Shown here in pieces: positions 54,554 to 64,000 of a stretch of DNA of 64,000 nucleotides. Position 1 is the stretch's first letter. Every line of letters starts with the position of its first letter. The DNA is from an uncultured bacterium (GTDB lineage: Bacteria > Pseudomonadota > Gammaproteobacteria > Burkholderiales > Burkholderiaceae_C). The stretch spans positions 22,702 through 86,701 of the forward strand of contig CAIYQZ010000079.1 in assembly GCA_903928495.1 (NCBI GenBank), written 5' to 3'. The translations under genes were made by a program, and so were the position numbers. The notes beneath the pieces were generated by a model. It worked only from the letters and a program-made list of their open reading frames with translations. It did no database searches and had not been told where the DNA came from.

Positions 54554-55893
54554 CCACACCCGTGCTGCACGCCAGCACCCACAAGGGCTATCCTGCGTGG
54601 GCACCGCCTCTGCCTGCCGTCGCAGTGGGTCAGCAAGGCTGGCACCTGATGCAACCCGACTGGCCGCTGCCTTGCGCGGTGTTGAAGGCCAGCGCCTTGC
54701 AACACAACCTGGCGTGGATGCAGCAGCTGGTGGCACAAGCAGGGGTGGAGCTCGCTCCCCATGGCAAAACCACCTTGTCGCCAGAACTCTTTCGCGCCCA
54801 GCTCGCTGCTGGTGCCTGGGGCATCACGGTGGCCAGTATCGGACAGCTCGCACTGGCTGCGGAGTCTGGGGCCGCCCGTGCAGTGATCGCCAACCAAGTG
54901 CTGCTGACGCACGACCTCGAGTGGCTGACCCGTTTGCTTGTGCAGTACCCCGGCCTGCAAGCCCCGTTCCTGATCGATTCGTTGCAACAGCTTCAGGCGA
55001 TCGAACGGTTTGCGGCCCAGCACCCATGTACGCCGCAGGGCTTCGACGTGTTGCTTGAACTGGGCCTGAGCGGTGGACGCACAGGTTGCCGCGACGACGC
55101 AGAAGCGTTGGAGTTGGCACGTGCAGTTCGTGCGAGCACTGCCGTGCGGCTGGTCGGCCTGGAGTGCTACGAAGGGCTGTGGGCCACAGGAGACACGCAA
55201 GCCGACACCGCGCTGGTAGAGACGCTTCTGCGGCGAGTGCATGAACTCGCGGCCAGGTGCGACGCGGAAAACCTGTTCCAAGGCTCGGAGATACTGCTGA
55301 CGGCAGGGGGGTCGGCCGTGTTTGATCTGGTGGCGACGGCATTGCGCGGCGCGGCAGATCAACCATTGATCCTGAGCCGCCCCGTTCGGGGTCTGCTGCG
55401 CTCAGGTTGCTACCTGACGCATGACCACGGCACTTACAAACGGTTGGGAACACTCGTGAACCAACGCCTAGCCCAGCACGGTTTGAATGGCAGGCCTTGG
55501 GGGTGTGGCAGTGGGCTGGAGGCTGCCCTGCAGATCTGGGCCGCCGTTCAATCCTGTCCTGAAAGCGGACTGGCCATTCTGAATGCAGGCAAGCGCGACC
55601 TGTCATACGACATGGGGCTTCCCACACCCATTGCATGGTGCCCCGCAACGGCCACTGAAGCAGCGGATGTGTCGCCCGTACCCGCGCACTGGCGCATCAC
55701 CGCGCTGAACGACCAACATGCCTATCTGAGCACCATGCCCGTGGAAGGCATGGCAGGCGGGGCGCAGTTGCAGGTGGGCGACAGGGTGGTGCTCGGCATC
55801 AGCCACCCGTGCACCACCTTCGACAAGTGGCGCTGGATGCCATTGGTCAATGATGGCCTGCAGGTGACGGGTGCCATCACCACTCGCTTCTGA
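54550..55893 (+). CDS. PLP-dependent D-amino-acid deaminase/aldolase homologue (DSD1-like)
   Basis: A 447-residue enzyme of the alanine-racemase-fold group that includes D-serine dehydratase and D-threonine aldolase. The PLP lysine is Lys73 in PHGKTT, and the C-terminal metal-binding pair His and Cys is seen in ISHPCTTFDKW. The GTG start overlaps the preceding stop (GTGA). Similar genes are often annotated as amino acid deaminase in Comamonadaceae. Being downstream of the aap transporter, it may process an imported D-amino acid. Which substrate and which reaction cannot be told here. Confidence 0.85.
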   Translation: MTTPVLHASTHKGYPAWAPPLPAVAVGQQGWHLMQPDWPLPCAVLKASALQHNLAWMQQLVAQAGVELAPHGKTTLSPELFRAQLAAGAWGITVASIGQLALAAESGAARAVIANQVLLTHDLEWLTRLLVQYPGLQAPFLIDSLQQLQAIERFAAQHPCTPQGFDVLLELGLSGGRTGCRDDAEALELARAVRASTAVRLVGLECYEGLWATGDTQADTALVETLLRRVHELAARCDAENLFQGSEILLTAGGSAVFDLVATALRGAADQPLILSRPVRGLLRSGCYLTHDHGTYKRLGTLVNQRLAQHGLNGRPWGCGSGLEAALQIWAAVQSCPESGLAILNAGKRDLSYDMGLPTPIAWCPATATEAADVSPVPAHWRITALNDQHAYLSTMPVEGMAGGAQLQVGDRVVLGISHPCTTFDKWRWMPLVNDGLQVTGAITTRF

Positions 55894-55916
55894 CGGCCCA
55901 GAGCAGGTGACCCGCG

Positions 55917-58439
55917 TCAGCCCAGAGGTGGCAACAGGTCGGGGTATTCGGTGTCCTGCGCCGGGGCTGCAGGCGCGCGGGCACTGTTGAGCACGGCCAC
56001 GTCGAGCACGCTGTCCAGTGCATCGTCCACCACACTGTGGGCAGCGACCAGGGTGATGCGCTGCGATTGCCACAGTTTCTCAAAACTGCGGCGCGTCATG
56101 GACGTGGTGCGCCCTCCCGGTCCACTGAACAAATACATGGTTCCGTGGGGGCTGGACCACGTGAGCTGAAGACGCTGCCACTGACCGTCTTCTTCCTGCA
56201 ACGACAACCATGCCCCGGCAGACAGTTCCGGCACATCCTCTGACTCCAGAGGAGCGGCTGCACTGTCGTGCAGGACAGGCTGCGTGTCTGCGAAATCTTC
56301 CGTGTGCAGCTCGGGGAACGGGTCAGCCATGAAGCCTGTATCGGCCGCTTCACTGGGGCGCATCCACGGTCCATCTTGTGGCTTCGTCAGCGCGGGCGCA
56401 GGCGGCGGTGGTTCGGGTGGAAGCATCAACACTGGGGTGTCCTCCACTTGCGTGCGCTCGGCATCCACCTTCAGGCCGGCCTCGTGCAACGCCATGATGG
56501 CTGTGAAAAACTGGCGCGACGCGGCGGTGTCGCAGTCAATGGTTTGCAAACCTTCGCGCAGCGTGCGCAGCAAACCGGGAATCAAACGCGCCAGGCGCCC
56601 ACGGTTGCGCCGGGAAGCATCGACACAGCTGCTCCACAACAGGTCGGACAGCACCCCGAGGTAACGCAAATCCGCAGACAAACGCCCTGGCTGCAAGTGA
56701 GCTGCCGGCTCCAGCCGAGCCTGCGCGATCACTTGAGACCACGGACCGAGTGCAAACGCCTGGACCTGAGGATCGGCCTTGGCAAAGTCTGGACGTCGTG
56801 CGATCTCCTGAGCCACCTTCTCAGCCAACAGGAAGCGTTGCTCAGCCTTGACCAGGGTGGCCACGGCCAGCCCACGGGCCTGGTCCTGCGCTGCGCTTTC
56901 AGCGGGGGGGTCATCGGGGGCCAATACCTCCAGGGCGGTTTCAAACAGGGTCGACACATCGACATCGACCTGCAGAAACAACTGAGCCACATCGTCCAGC
57001 GTTGCCAGAAAGCGGCTCAAACCACGGGAACCCACGTGTTCAAAAGCCAGGCTGCGCTGCGTGACCTCGTCCAGCAGACGCCGGGCCGGGTTGAGCTTGT
57101 CGGCAAAGAACCTTGGGTCTTCGTGCGCAATGCGCAGCAAAGCGGGCTCCAGCCGCTGCAGCATCGTGCGCACGGGCGGCAGCAAACGGGTGTCGCGCAT
57201 CATGCCGTCGAGCATGAGATGAACGACCTCACTGGCCAGCGATTTCAGGTGCTCGGCCACTTCATCGCGTTTGGCGCTGTCTGCCGCCCTGCGGGAACGC
57301 CGGTCGGGGCCGCTGTAATCCACCGCAGACCTGGGGCCGAAAGATGCGCCAGAGGTCGGTGCGTTGTTCGGCTGGTGTACCGCCCGCGACGAAGGCACAT
57401 CTGACGGCAGCGGAGGAAACTCCCCGACTTTCAGGACTTGCGCATCAGGCGCGGCTGGAATGGGGCGCACAGGCAACACGTTCCACGGGTCACCCTGGGG
57501 CGCGGGTGCGGGTCGAGACGGTGCAGGAGCGGGGCTGGGCAACAACTCGGTCAGACTGGCATCGGCCGGGGAAGCCACCAGCAACTGGTGCAGGTGGTTC
57601 AAGGTCAGCAGGTCTGAGGGTGCTTTGCCTGAGCGCTCATCCAACATCGGAGGCCGCATGGGCGGCGGCGGCTCCAGTTCGGCCTCCTGGCCATCGGCAA
57701 TGCCATCGGGCCGCTGCCGGACATACGCGCCACCTGCCTTGGCAGATCCGGTGCTGCTGGGTGCATGCACCACGTTGAAGCCGGCTGGCGTCACCCCATG
57801 GGTCTCCAGCAGGCGAATCAGGTGGCGGTACAGCACCTGCAACTCCTGGCCCAGGATGGAGGTGCCCTGCTGCAGCCACAAGGTGCGGGCCCCTTTGTCG
57901 GTGGTGATGCTGTCCATGGTCTGGCGCAATGCAGTGATGGCCACATCGGGACGCAATGGGTTGTGATCGGTCTTGACCGAAGTGAAGCCTTGTGCCCTGC
58001 TGAGCAGGGCAGACAGTTCGGTCAGCGCATCACCAGCGGCCCCTTGGACAGCCTGCTCCAGGCGCGCCACTTGCACCGTGGCCTGAATCTGGGTGTCATC
58101 CATGAGCTCCAGTTCATCAAAACTGATGTTGGCCAGCGATCTGCGCGCCTGCTGCCCCTCTCCGCGCCGGTGAAGGGCATCCGTGATGGCACGGCTCCAG
58201 TGCGCAGCCCACTCGGTTTCAAACCGGTGCTTGTGCTGTGTCAACACGCGGATGGCATTGCCCAAACTGGTTTTTTCCCGCGGATTGGCTGTCCACGACT
58301 CTTGCTGCTTGAGCACATCGGTCAACCCAGCCACCCAGCGGGATGCAAGGCCTGGCGCCTCACTGAGCGCCTCGTCTACACACGCCTGCAGCGCTTGGGC
58401 ATGTGGGTTGTACCCAGGGCCATGAGTGCGGTGTTCCAT
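55917..58439 (-). CDS. DUF1631 family protein
   Basis: A large cytoplasmic protein of 840 residues in the DUF1631 family, whose function is unknown. The N-terminal part is helical (DEALSEAPGLASRWVAGL, then SFDELELMDDTQIQ and VARLEQAV), the middle has a Pro-rich linker, and the later part has helical repeats (LPPVRTMLQRLEPALLRIA, then DPRFFADKLNPARRLLDEV). The C-terminal 100 residues form a beta-rich domain (GAWLSLQEEDGQWQRLQLTW, then RRSFEKLW), resembling a PilZ-like barrel, by eye only. It converges on the PLP-enzyme gene and is preceded by a repeat copy. Confidence 0.85.
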   Translation of the reverse strand: MEHRTHGPGYNPHAQALQACVDEALSEAPGLASRWVAGLTDVLKQQESWTANPREKTSLGNAIRVLTQHKHRFETEWAAHWSRAITDALHRRGEGQQARRSLANISFDELELMDDTQIQATVQVARLEQAVQGAAGDALTELSALLSRAQGFTSVKTDHNPLRPDVAITALRQTMDSITTDKGARTLWLQQGTSILGQELQVLYRHLIRLLETHGVTPAGFNVVHAPSSTGSAKAGGAYVRQRPDGIADGQEAELEPPPPMRPPMLDERSGKAPSDLLTLNHLHQLLVASPADASLTELLPSPAPAPSRPAPAPQGDPWNVLPVRPIPAAPDAQVLKVGEFPPLPSDVPSSRAVHQPNNAPTSGASFGPRSAVDYSGPDRRSRRAADSAKRDEVAEHLKSLASEVVHLMLDGMMRDTRLLPPVRTMLQRLEPALLRIAHEDPRFFADKLNPARRLLDEVTQRSLAFEHVGSRGLSRFLATLDDVAQLFLQVDVDVSTLFETALEVLAPDDPPAESAAQDQARGLAVATLVKAEQRFLLAEKVAQEIARRPDFAKADPQVQAFALGPWSQVIAQARLEPAAHLQPGRLSADLRYLGVLSDLLWSSCVDASRRNRGRLARLIPGLLRTLREGLQTIDCDTAASRQFFTAIMALHEAGLKVDAERTQVEDTPVLMLPPEPPPPAPALTKPQDGPWMRPSEAADTGFMADPFPELHTEDFADTQPVLHDSAAAPLESEDVPELSAGAWLSLQEEDGQWQRLQLTWSSPHGTMYLFSGPGGRTTSMTRRSFEKLWQSQRITLVAAHSVVDDALDSVLDVAVLNSARAPAAPAQDTEYPDLLPPLG

Positions 58440-58468
58440 GCGCGTATTTCCCCGGTCAATGACTGTAA

Positions 58469-58519
58469 AATTCAGTAGCTAACTATTCAATTCAGATAAG
58501 CGGCAGAGGCATATATTCC
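58469..58519 (+). repeat. Dispersed ~50-bp repeat upstream of the DUF1631 gene
   Basis: AATTCAGTAGCTAACTATTC, then AGATAAGCGGCAGAGGC and ATATATTCC, with 23 bases from TAGCT to AGCG. It occupies the 117-bp gap between the DUF1631 start and the DUF1415 stop. Confidence 0.75.
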
Positions 58520-58556
58520 AATAATTTTCATGGAAACCAGCAACCGCTACCTTGAC

Positions 58557-59111
58557 TCAAGCCTGAGCTGCAATCAACCGCATCCAGCCTTCGCGCCCGA
58601 GTTTGCGCAGGACTTCGATGTTGCGCTCGAAGATCACATCGGTGTCCCCAAATGACTCTATGGCCTTTTCAAGACTTTCCTCGCGGATGAGGTGAAGTGT
58701 GGGATACGGTGAGCGGTTGGTGAAGTGACTCATGTTGCCTTCGTCTTCACCTTCAAACACAAACCCGGGGTGAAAAGGGGCGATCTGAATCACGCCTTCC
58801 AGTTCATGCTCCACCAACACGTCGTCGGCCACGTTCAGGAAATCGTTGAACACCATGAAGTCGGGAAACAGCGCGGGGTGCACCAGCAAAGTGGTGTCCA
58901 CCTGTTCGGCCGGGGTGGTCTTCAGCAGTTCCAGTTCGCGGTCGAGGTCATCCAGAAACGCGTCGAGATGGCGCGCCCGGCTGACCACCAGCCGCACCTG
59001 GTCTTTCACGTAGACCGACTTGGCAAACGGGCACAGGTTCAGGCCGATCACGGCCTGCTCCAGCCAACGGCGCGTGGCCGCCAGCACCTCTTCGTCTGAA
59101 ACGGCTGTCAT
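58557..59111 (-). CDS. DUF1415 family protein
   Basis: A 184-residue cytoplasmic protein of the DUF1415 family, with no known function. Features include RRWLEQAVIGLNLCPFAK near the N-terminus, TLLVHPALFPDFMVFNDFL, and the ending HFTNRSPYPTLHLIREESLEKA (quoted in part), all typical of the family. The ATG at 59111 overlaps the ettA stop by one base (TGATG); a GTG one codon earlier is also possible. Its link with ettA may only reflect operon packing. Confidence 0.9.
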   Translation of the reverse strand: MTAVSDEEVLAATRRWLEQAVIGLNLCPFAKSVYVKDQVRLVVSRARHLDAFLDDLDRELELLKTTPAEQVDTTLLVHPALFPDFMVFNDFLNVADDVLVEHELEGVIQIAPFHPGFVFEGEDEGNMSHFTNRSPYPTLHLIREESLEKAIESFGDTDVIFERNIEVLRKLGREGWMRLIAAQA

Positions 59112-60775
59112 CACTTCAGTGACTTGAAGCGGGCGCGCTTGGGGCGTGCGCCCTCTTCACCCAGGCGCTTTTTCTTATCGGCTTCGTACTCGGAGAAGTT
59201 GCCGTCAAAGAATTTCCATTGCGAGTCGCCTTCACACGCCAGGATGTGGGTGCAAATGCGGTCGAGGAACCAACGGTCGTGGGAAATCACCATGGCCGAA
59301 CCGGCAAATTCCAGCAGTGCCTCTTCCAGGGCGCGCAGGGTTTCCACGTCCAGGTCGTTGGATGGTTCGTCCAGCATCAGCACGTTGCCGCCCTGTGCCA
59401 GAGTTTTGGCCAGGTGCAAACGGCCGCGCTCACCGCCCGACAGGCTGCCCACCAGTTTTTGCTGGTCGTTGCCCTTGAAGTTGAAGCGACCCAGGTACGC
59501 CCGGCTGGGCATCACAAACTTGCCCACGGTGATGTTGTCCAGCCCGCCCGACACGTCGGCCCACACGGTTTTGCTGCCGTCCAGGGTTTCGCGGCTTTGG
59601 TCCACGAACGCCAGCTTGGCGGTTTTGCCAATGACGATGCTGCCCGCATCGGGTTGCTCGACTCCCTGCAACATGCGGAACAGCGTGGACTTGCCCGCGC
59701 CATTGGGGCCAATGATGCCGACGATGGCACCCGCGGGCACGGTGAAGCTCAGGTTGTCAATCAGCAAACGGTCACCAAACGACTTGGTCACGCCGTGGAA
59801 CTCAATGACCTGTGCACCCAGACGTTCTGCCACGGGAATGAAAATTTCATTCGTCTCATTTCGCTTCTGGTAGTCGACATCGCTCAATTCCTCGAAGCGT
59901 GCCATGCGGGCCTTGCTTTTGGCCTGGCGGCCCTTGGCGTTGGAGCGCACCCACTTCAGTTCTTCCTTCATGGCCTTGGTGCGGGCGTCTTCGCTCTTTT
60001 GCTCGGACTCCAGGCGGCGCTCTTTCTGCTCCAGCCAGTCGGAATAATTGCCCTTGTAGGGAATGCCGTGGCCACGGTCCAGTTCCAGAATCCACTCGGC
60101 GGCGTTGTCCAGGAAGTAGCGGTCGTGGGTGATGGCCACCACAGTGCCGGGGAAGCGCTGCAGGAACTGCTCCAGCCAATTGACGCTTTCGGCATCCAAG
60201 TGGTTGGTGGGTTCGTCCAGCAGCAGCATGTCGGGCTTGCTCAGCAGCAGCCGGCACAGAGCCACGCGGCGCTTCTCGCCACCCGACAGGTTCTTGATCA
60301 CTGCATCCCAGGGTGGCAGGTTCAGTGCATCGGCGGCCAGTTCCAGCTGCAGGTCGGTGTTTTCACTGCCTGAAGCGGCAATGATGGCTTCCAGCTCCGC
60401 CTGCTCGGCGGCCAGGGCGTCAAAGTCGGCGTTCTCGTCGCCGTAGGCGGCATACACCTCTTCCAGCCGTGCTTTGGCGGCCAGCGAGCCACCAATACCC
60501 TCTTCCACTGCCTGGCGCACAGTTTGGTCGGGGTCGATCTGCGGCTCTTGCGGCAGATAGCCGATCTTGATGCCCGGCATGGGAATGGCTTCGCCCTCGA
60601 TTTCCTTGTCAAGACCGGCCATGATTTTCAGGATGGTGGACTTGCCCGAGCCGTTCAGGCCCAGCACACCGATCTTGGCGCCAGGGAAGAAACTGAGGGA
60701 AATGTCCTTCAGGATCTGGCGCTTGGGCGGCACGGTTTTGCACACCCGGTTCATGGAAAAAACGTACTGGGCCAT
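59111..60775 (-). CDS. ettA: Energy-dependent translational throttle protein EttA
   Basis: An ABC-F ATPase that binds the ribosomal E site and gates translation by ATP/ADP ratio. The 554 residues hold two ABC domains: the first with Walker A LGLNGSGKST (about 38-47) and LSGGEKRRVALCRLL, the second with GPNGAGKST and LSGGERGRLHLAKTL, joined by a charged linker (KERRLESEQKSEDARTK). The start at 60775 gives MAQYVFSMNRV, typical of EttA. The arm domain is short, as in the family. It is divergent from rhlE with a 264-bp gap. Confidence 0.96.
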   Translation of the reverse strand: MAQYVFSMNRVCKTVPPKRQILKDISLSFFPGAKIGVLGLNGSGKSTILKIMAGLDKEIEGEAIPMPGIKIGYLPQEPQIDPDQTVRQAVEEGIGGSLAAKARLEEVYAAYGDENADFDALAAEQAELEAIIAASGSENTDLQLELAADALNLPPWDAVIKNLSGGEKRRVALCRLLLSKPDMLLLDEPTNHLDAESVNWLEQFLQRFPGTVVAITHDRYFLDNAAEWILELDRGHGIPYKGNYSDWLEQKERRLESEQKSEDARTKAMKEELKWVRSNAKGRQAKSKARMARFEELSDVDYQKRNETNEIFIPVAERLGAQVIEFHGVTKSFGDRLLIDNLSFTVPAGAIVGIIGPNGAGKSTLFRMLQGVEQPDAGSIVIGKTAKLAFVDQSRETLDGSKTVWADVSGGLDNITVGKFVMPSRAYLGRFNFKGNDQQKLVGSLSGGERGRLHLAKTLAQGGNVLMLDEPSNDLDVETLRALEEALLEFAGSAMVISHDRWFLDRICTHILACEGDSQWKFFDGNFSEYEADKKKRLGEEGARPKRARFKSLK

Positions 60776-61039
60776 GTAAGCTGCTCTCTTCAAAAAAGGG
60801 GATTTGCCGACGATGTGGGCGAATCAAACCGCGAATTATCCCAGCATGCGACAATGCAGCCTGTTGAGCGCCACAGTCGGCGCCAGACCGGCACCTACGC
60901 CGGGGAGCACAGCGCGTCGCCACCAGTGGCTTGCGGGCACTCCCAAGACCCCAACTGCATTCGCCCAGACTGACCGGCACCCTGTCTTTCGCCGGCAAGG
61001 CAATGCTCCCAGCGCCTGCGGACAGGCGCGACATTCCAC

Positions 61040-62845
61040 ATGACCTTTGAAGAACTGAATCTGGCCCCCGCCATCCTGCAAGCCGTGCTTGAGCAGGGCT
61101 ACACCACGCCCACCCCCATTCAGGCGCAAGCCATCCCGGCGGTGATTGCAGGACAAGACCTGCTGGCTGGCGCCCAAACGGGCACCGGCAAAACGGCCGC
61201 ATTCACGCTGCCCATGCTGCACAAGCTGTCGCAGCTTGACGCCGACAAGAACCGCTTTGGCGGCAAAGCCATCCGCGCCCTCGTGCTGACCCCCACCCGC
61301 GAGCTGGCAGCTCAGGTGGAAGAGTCGGTGCGCACCTACGGCAAATATCTGCCCGCTGTGACATCCGGTGTGGTGTTTGGTGGTGTGGGCATGAACCCAC
61401 AGATCAGCATGCTCAAGAAGGGCGTGGACATTCTGGTGGCAACCCCAGGCCGTCTGCTCGATCTGGCCCAGCAAGGCTTCCTGGACTTGTCCAAGGTTGA
61501 AATGTTGGTTCTGGACGAAGCCGACCGCATGCTCGACATGGGCTTCATCCACGACGTGAAAAAAGTGCTGGCCATGGTGCCTGGCCACAAGCAGAGCCTG
61601 CTGTTCTCTGCGACCTTCAGCGATGAGATCCGCGATCTGGCCAACACCCTGCTGCGCGACCCGCAAAGCATCCAGGTGACGCCGCGCAACACCACGGTGC
61701 AGCGCATCACCCAACTCATCCACCCGGTGGGCCGTGGCAAAAAGAAGGCTGTGCTGGTGCACATCATCAACGAGCACAACTGGAGCCAGGTGCTGGTGTT
61801 CACCCGCACCAAGTTCGGAGCCAACAACGTGGCCGAGTACCTGTGCAAAAACGGCATCAATGCCATGGCACTGCACGGCAACAAGAGCCAGGCCGCCCGC
61901 ACCCAGGCGCTGGCCGGTTTCAAAAGCGGCGACATCCGCGCGCTGGTGGCCACCGACATCGCAGCACGCGGCATCGACATTGACGACCTGCCGCATGTGG
62001 TGAACTATGAAATCCCCAACGTCAGTGAAGACTACGTTCACCGCATCGGCCGCACCGGCCGCGCCGGTGCCAGCGGCGAAGCCGTGAACCTCGTGTGCAT
62101 GGACGAAGAAGGTTTCATGCAAGACATCGAGCGCTTCACCAAGCAGCGCATTGAAGTGAAGTTCATTGAAGGCTTCGGCCCCGAACCCGGTGAAAAGGCC
62201 GAGCCCATCGCCATGGGTCGCCAGACCATCTGGGGTGGTGCAGGCAAGCCCCCCAGCCGCGAGGTGATGGCTGCGGCAGCCAAAGCCGCACGCGGCGAGA
62301 TGATGGAACGCATCCGCGAGAAAAAAGGTGCAGAGGGCGGTGGTGGTGGCCGCGGCGGCCAGAAACCCGCTGGCCGTGGTGGCCAGGCACGTGGTCCTCA
62401 GGGGCCGCGCGAAGGTGCCATCGGCAACGAGGGCAACGGTGCACCACAGCAGCGCCGACAGGGCGGAAACGGTGGCGCGCCCGGCGGTAACAAGCCACGC
62501 CATGCACGCGGCCCCCGCCCCGAAGGACGCGAATTCCGTCCGGACAACCGCCCGCATGGGGGAGACCAGGGTGGTGGCGAAAGCCAGCCGGGGCCCAACG
62601 CCTTTCGCAATGCCAGCGTACGGGGCGATCGGCCCGCATTCCGTGATGAACCCCGTGGCCCTGCCGGTGCACCGCGCCAGCCGGACCCGCTGCGCACGAG
62701 CATCGACTCCATCGCTGATCGCGGTGGGTACAGGGGCAACCGCAACCGCAATGGCGGCGGCGGGCGTGGCCCAGGTGGTCCCGCAGGTGGCAGCCGTGGC
62801 GGCCCTGCAGACCCCCTGCGCACGAGTTTCGGCCGCATCAAATAA
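61040..62845 (+). CDS. rhlE: DEAD-box ATP-dependent RNA helicase RhlE
   Basis: Remodels RNA in ribosome assembly and cold adaptation. The 601 residues contain the DEAD-box motifs: Q motif with [11 protein letters not shown], motif I AQTGTGKT, Ia [27 protein letters not shown], and [12 protein letters not shown]. The C-terminal 200 residues are rich in Gly, Arg and Pro (for example [15 protein letters not shown]), an RNA-binding tail longer than usual. The 264-bp gap to ettA may carry a long 5' leader, but no riboswitch was recognised. It is followed after 15 bp by a thioesterase gene. Confidence 0.95.
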   Translation: MTFEELNLAPAILQAVLEQGYTTPTPIQAQAIPAVIAGQDLLAGAQTGTGKTAAFTLPMLHKLSQLDADKNRFGGKAIRALVLTPTRELAAQVEESVRTYGKYLPAVTSGVVFGGVGMNPQISMLKKGVDILVATPGRLLDLAQQGFLDLSKVEMLVLDEADRMLDMGFIHDVKKVLAMVPGHKQSLLFSATFSDEIRDLANTLLRDPQSIQVTPRNTTVQRITQLIHPVGRGKKKAVLVHIINEHNWSQVLVFTRTKFGANNVAEYLCKNGINAMALHGNKSQAARTQALAGFKSGDIRALVATDIAARGIDIDDLPHVVNYEIPNVSEDYVHRIGRTGRAGASGEAVNLVCMDEEGFMQDIERFTKQRIEVKFIEGFGPEPGEKAEPIAMGRQTIWGGAGKPPSREVMAAAAKAARGEMMERIREKKGAEGGGGGRGGQKPAGRGGQARGPQGPREGAIGNEGNGAPQQRRQGGNGGAPGGNKPRHARGPRPEGREFRPDNRPHGGDQGGGESQPGPNAFRNASVRGDRPAFRDEPRGPAGAPRQPDPLRTSIDSIADRGGYRGNRNRNGGGGRGPGGPAGGSRGGPADPLRTSFGRIK

Positions 62846-62860
62846 GCACGGTTGTCTGAC

Positions 62861-63403
62861 ATGACCCCGAAGCACGACACGCTTCAAAGATGGCTGGAAG
62901 AGGAAGCAACCGTCCAGTCACGTTTGCGGACGGGCCCTGGCGCAGGTGTGGCGCAACCAGCGCAGCTCAAAGGCAAGAATGGTCTGCAAACCATGCAGGC
63001 CATGCTGGCGGGTGAGTTGCCCTTTGCAGCCATTGCACAAACGCTGGACTTCTGCCTGGTTGAGGTGTCTGAGGGCAAGGCTGTGTTCCAGGGCGCTCCC
63101 GGCCCGCAGCATTTCAACCCCATGGGCACGGTGCACGGCGGGTGGTTTGCCACGCTGCTGGACTCAGCGCTCGGTTGCGCCGTGCACACGCTCATGCCTG
63201 AAGGCCGTGGCTACACCACTGCCGAGCTCAGCGTGAACATCGTGCGTGCGCTGCTTCCAGGGGTGCAGCGTGTGCGGGCTGAAGGCAAGGTATTGCATTG
63301 CGGCAGACAGCTGGCCACCGCCGAGGCCCGATTGGTGGGCCCAGATGGCAAACTTTACGCGCACGCCACCACCGCATGCCTGGTTTTTGATCTACCGTCA
63401 TAA
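62861..63403 (+). CDS. Hotdog-fold thioesterase (PaaI-type)
   Basis: Hydrolyses acyl-CoA thioesters. The 180-residue start at 62861 is the first ATG after the rhlE stop; a TTG at 62852 is also in frame. The hotdog core reads [28 protein letters not shown], with the HGG motif and the catalytic Asp/Ser region, and ends [24 protein letters not shown], the PaaI signature. The N-terminal 70 residues include [19 protein letters not shown], usual for this subgroup. Substrate unknown. Confidence 0.88.
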   Translation: MTPKHDTLQRWLEEEATVQSRLRTGPGAGVAQPAQLKGKNGLQTMQAMLAGELPFAAIAQTLDFCLVEVSEGKAVFQGAPGPQHFNPMGTVHGGWFATLLDSALGCAVHTLMPEGRGYTTAELSVNIVRALLPGVQRVRAEGKVLHCGRQLATAEARLVGPDGKLYAHATTACLVFDLPS

Positions 63404-63435
63404 CCCCGGCGACCGACCTTGACACAATTCAGTTC

Positions 63436-63828
63436 ATGAGAATTTTGCACACCATGCTGCGGGTGGGTGACCTGCAGCGATCCATCCAGTTCTACACCCA
63501 GGTGTTGGGCATGCAGTTGCTGCGCACCTCCGAAAACACCGAGTACAAGTACACCCTGGCGTTTCTGGGCTATGGAAGCAACCCAGAACATGCCGAGTTG
63601 GAGTTGACTCACAACTGGGGCGTCACATCCTATGAAATGGGCACAGCCTACGGGCACATTGCCTTGGGCGTACCCAATGCGGCTGCCGCGTGCGACAAGA
63701 TACGCGCAGCCGGTGGCAACGTGACCCGTGAGGCAGGCCCAGTGAAGGGTGGGCACACGGTCATTGCCTTCGTGACCGACCCTGATGGCTACAAGATTGA
63801 GCTCATCCAACGCCCCGGCATGAACTGA
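63436..63828 (+). CDS. gloA: Lactoylglutathione lyase (glyoxalase I)
   Basis: Isomerises the glutathione-methylglyoxal hemithioacetal to S-lactoylglutathione. The 130-residue protein has the glyoxalase signature: metal ligand His5 in [28 protein letters not shown], Glu in [10 protein letters not shown], His in GHIALGV, and the last Glu in [11 protein letters not shown]. Length matches the bacterial nickel-type enzyme, and it is 32 bp after the thioesterase gene. The region after it is AT-rich and probably regulatory for the next gene. Confidence 0.96.
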   Translation: MRILHTMLRVGDLQRSIQFYTQVLGMQLLRTSENTEYKYTLAFLGYGSNPEHAELELTHNWGVTSYEMGTAYGHIALGVPNAAAACDKIRAAGGNVTREAGPVKGGHTVIAFVTDPDGYKIELIQRPGMN

Positions 63829-63871
63829 CCGCTGCCACTTTCACCAACCCCAGGCGTTAAAAAGTCGGCCC

Positions 63872-63889
63872 TGATTTATTCATAAATCA
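63872..63889. promoter_or_regulatory. AT-rich palindrome before the last gene
   Basis: TGATTTA-TTCA-TAAATCA, a perfect 7-bp inverted repeat, followed by a second copy of its centre ATTCATAA at 63893-63900 (first copy 63877-63884). It lies about 90 bp before the start at 63976. It looks like an operator for a dimeric regulator; no family is assigned. Confidence 0.4.
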
Positions 63890-63975
63890 TTGATTCATAA
63901 CGATATTTCGGCTGATTCCGGTAAAATATCTCTCAGATTATTGGTGTATTCAAGCTGATTTCTGGGAGTTTGCGC

Positions 63976-64000
63976 ATGTTCGCTTGCCCTGCCACCGAAG
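63976..64000 (+). CDS. Start of a CDS cut by the window end
   Basis: An ATG with GGGAG 7 nt upstream, opening a frame of eight codons (MFACPATE) before the window ends. The AT-rich upstream region with a palindrome and a TAAAAT at about 63923 fits a promoter region. The product cannot be recognised from eight residues. Confidence 0.5.

Noticed and set aside
60776..61039. Possible riboswitch or thermosensor leader before rhlE
   Set aside because: The 264-bp gap has only weak hairpins and no pattern of a known riboswitch. No T-run terminator or masked ribosome-binding site was convincing.
62330..62840. Repetitive-looking DNA at the end of rhlE as a tandem repeat array
   Set aside because: The repetition reflects Gly/Arg/Pro codons of an RNA-binding tail. 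No exact tandem unit is kept.

Overview
The window is 64 kb of GC-rich chromosome from a betaproteobacterium, most likely Burkholderiales and probably Comamonadaceae. This rests on gene order (spoT-greB; hrcA/nadK-recN-rapZ; TPR-lolB-ispE-tRNA-Gln-prs-rplY-pth; ettA with DUF1415; a DUF1631 gene) and on a family of AT-rich intergenic repeats of the kind I associate with that family. It is mostly a housekeeping backbone with several accessory operons. I see no insertion sequence, prophage, CRISPR array, rRNA or replication origin.

Bases 1-6270: the 3' part of a RelA/SpoT gene converges on greB. Two exopolysaccharide genes follow on the minus strand (a lipid-linked sugar transferase and a GDP-mannose pyrophosphorylase/isomerase), then an unrecognised exported protein. 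Bases 6361-11100: a terminator, two tRNA genes (Arg-ACG and a CAT anticodon) and hrcA on minus, then divergent nadK-recN-rapZ with overlapping starts. Bases 11121-15059: mutM, a large dynamin-like GTPase and mutY on minus. Bases 15159-21042: an exported TPR protein, lolB, ispE, tRNA-Gln, prs, rplY and pth on plus; a strong sigma70-type promoter lies inside ispE. Bases 21034-25381: ferredoxin, coaD, rsmD and a pair of M16 peptidases (one lacking the zinc motif) on minus, divergent from ftsY.

Bases 26575-39110 form a sugar uptake and catabolism island. On minus is a fructose-type ABC system (binding protein, permease, ATPase), a FucU/RbsD mutarotase-like protein and a ROK regulator. Divergent from it on plus are a PfkB-type sugar kinase, zwf, pgl, edd, eda and pgi. 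Together they read as uptake, phosphorylation to fructose 6-phosphate, isomerisation to glucose 6-phosphate and Entner-Doudoroff breakdown to pyruvate and glyceraldehyde 3-phosphate. The two arms start from promoters whose -35 regions overlap.

Bases 39229-47930 hold a small HTH-like protein, a GNAT acetyltransferase, a FecR protein with an OmpA lipoprotein, a group III phosphofructokinase, a flavin-type oxidase fold protein, an RluA pseudouridine synthase, acetyl-CoA acetyltransferase, a receiver-only response regulator, a 2OG-Fe(II) oxygenase, a hemerythrin and a DUF2189 membrane protein. A perfect FNR/ANR-type palindrome lies directly before the DUF2189 gene. Bases 47955-49739 encode an acyl-CoA synthetase. 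Bases 50073-55893 encode an aapJQMP amino-acid ABC transporter followed by a small unknown protein and a PLP-dependent D-amino-acid lyase/deaminase homologue. Bases 55917-63828 carry DUF1631, DUF1415, ettA, rhlE, a hotdog thioesterase and gloA. A further gene appears to start at 63976.

The most unusual feature is a dispersed element of about 50 bp with fixed internal spacing. Four copies are intergenic and two matching stretches are embedded in frame in recN and lolB; the lolB copy encodes the lipobox. Two shorter related segments lie next to start codons.
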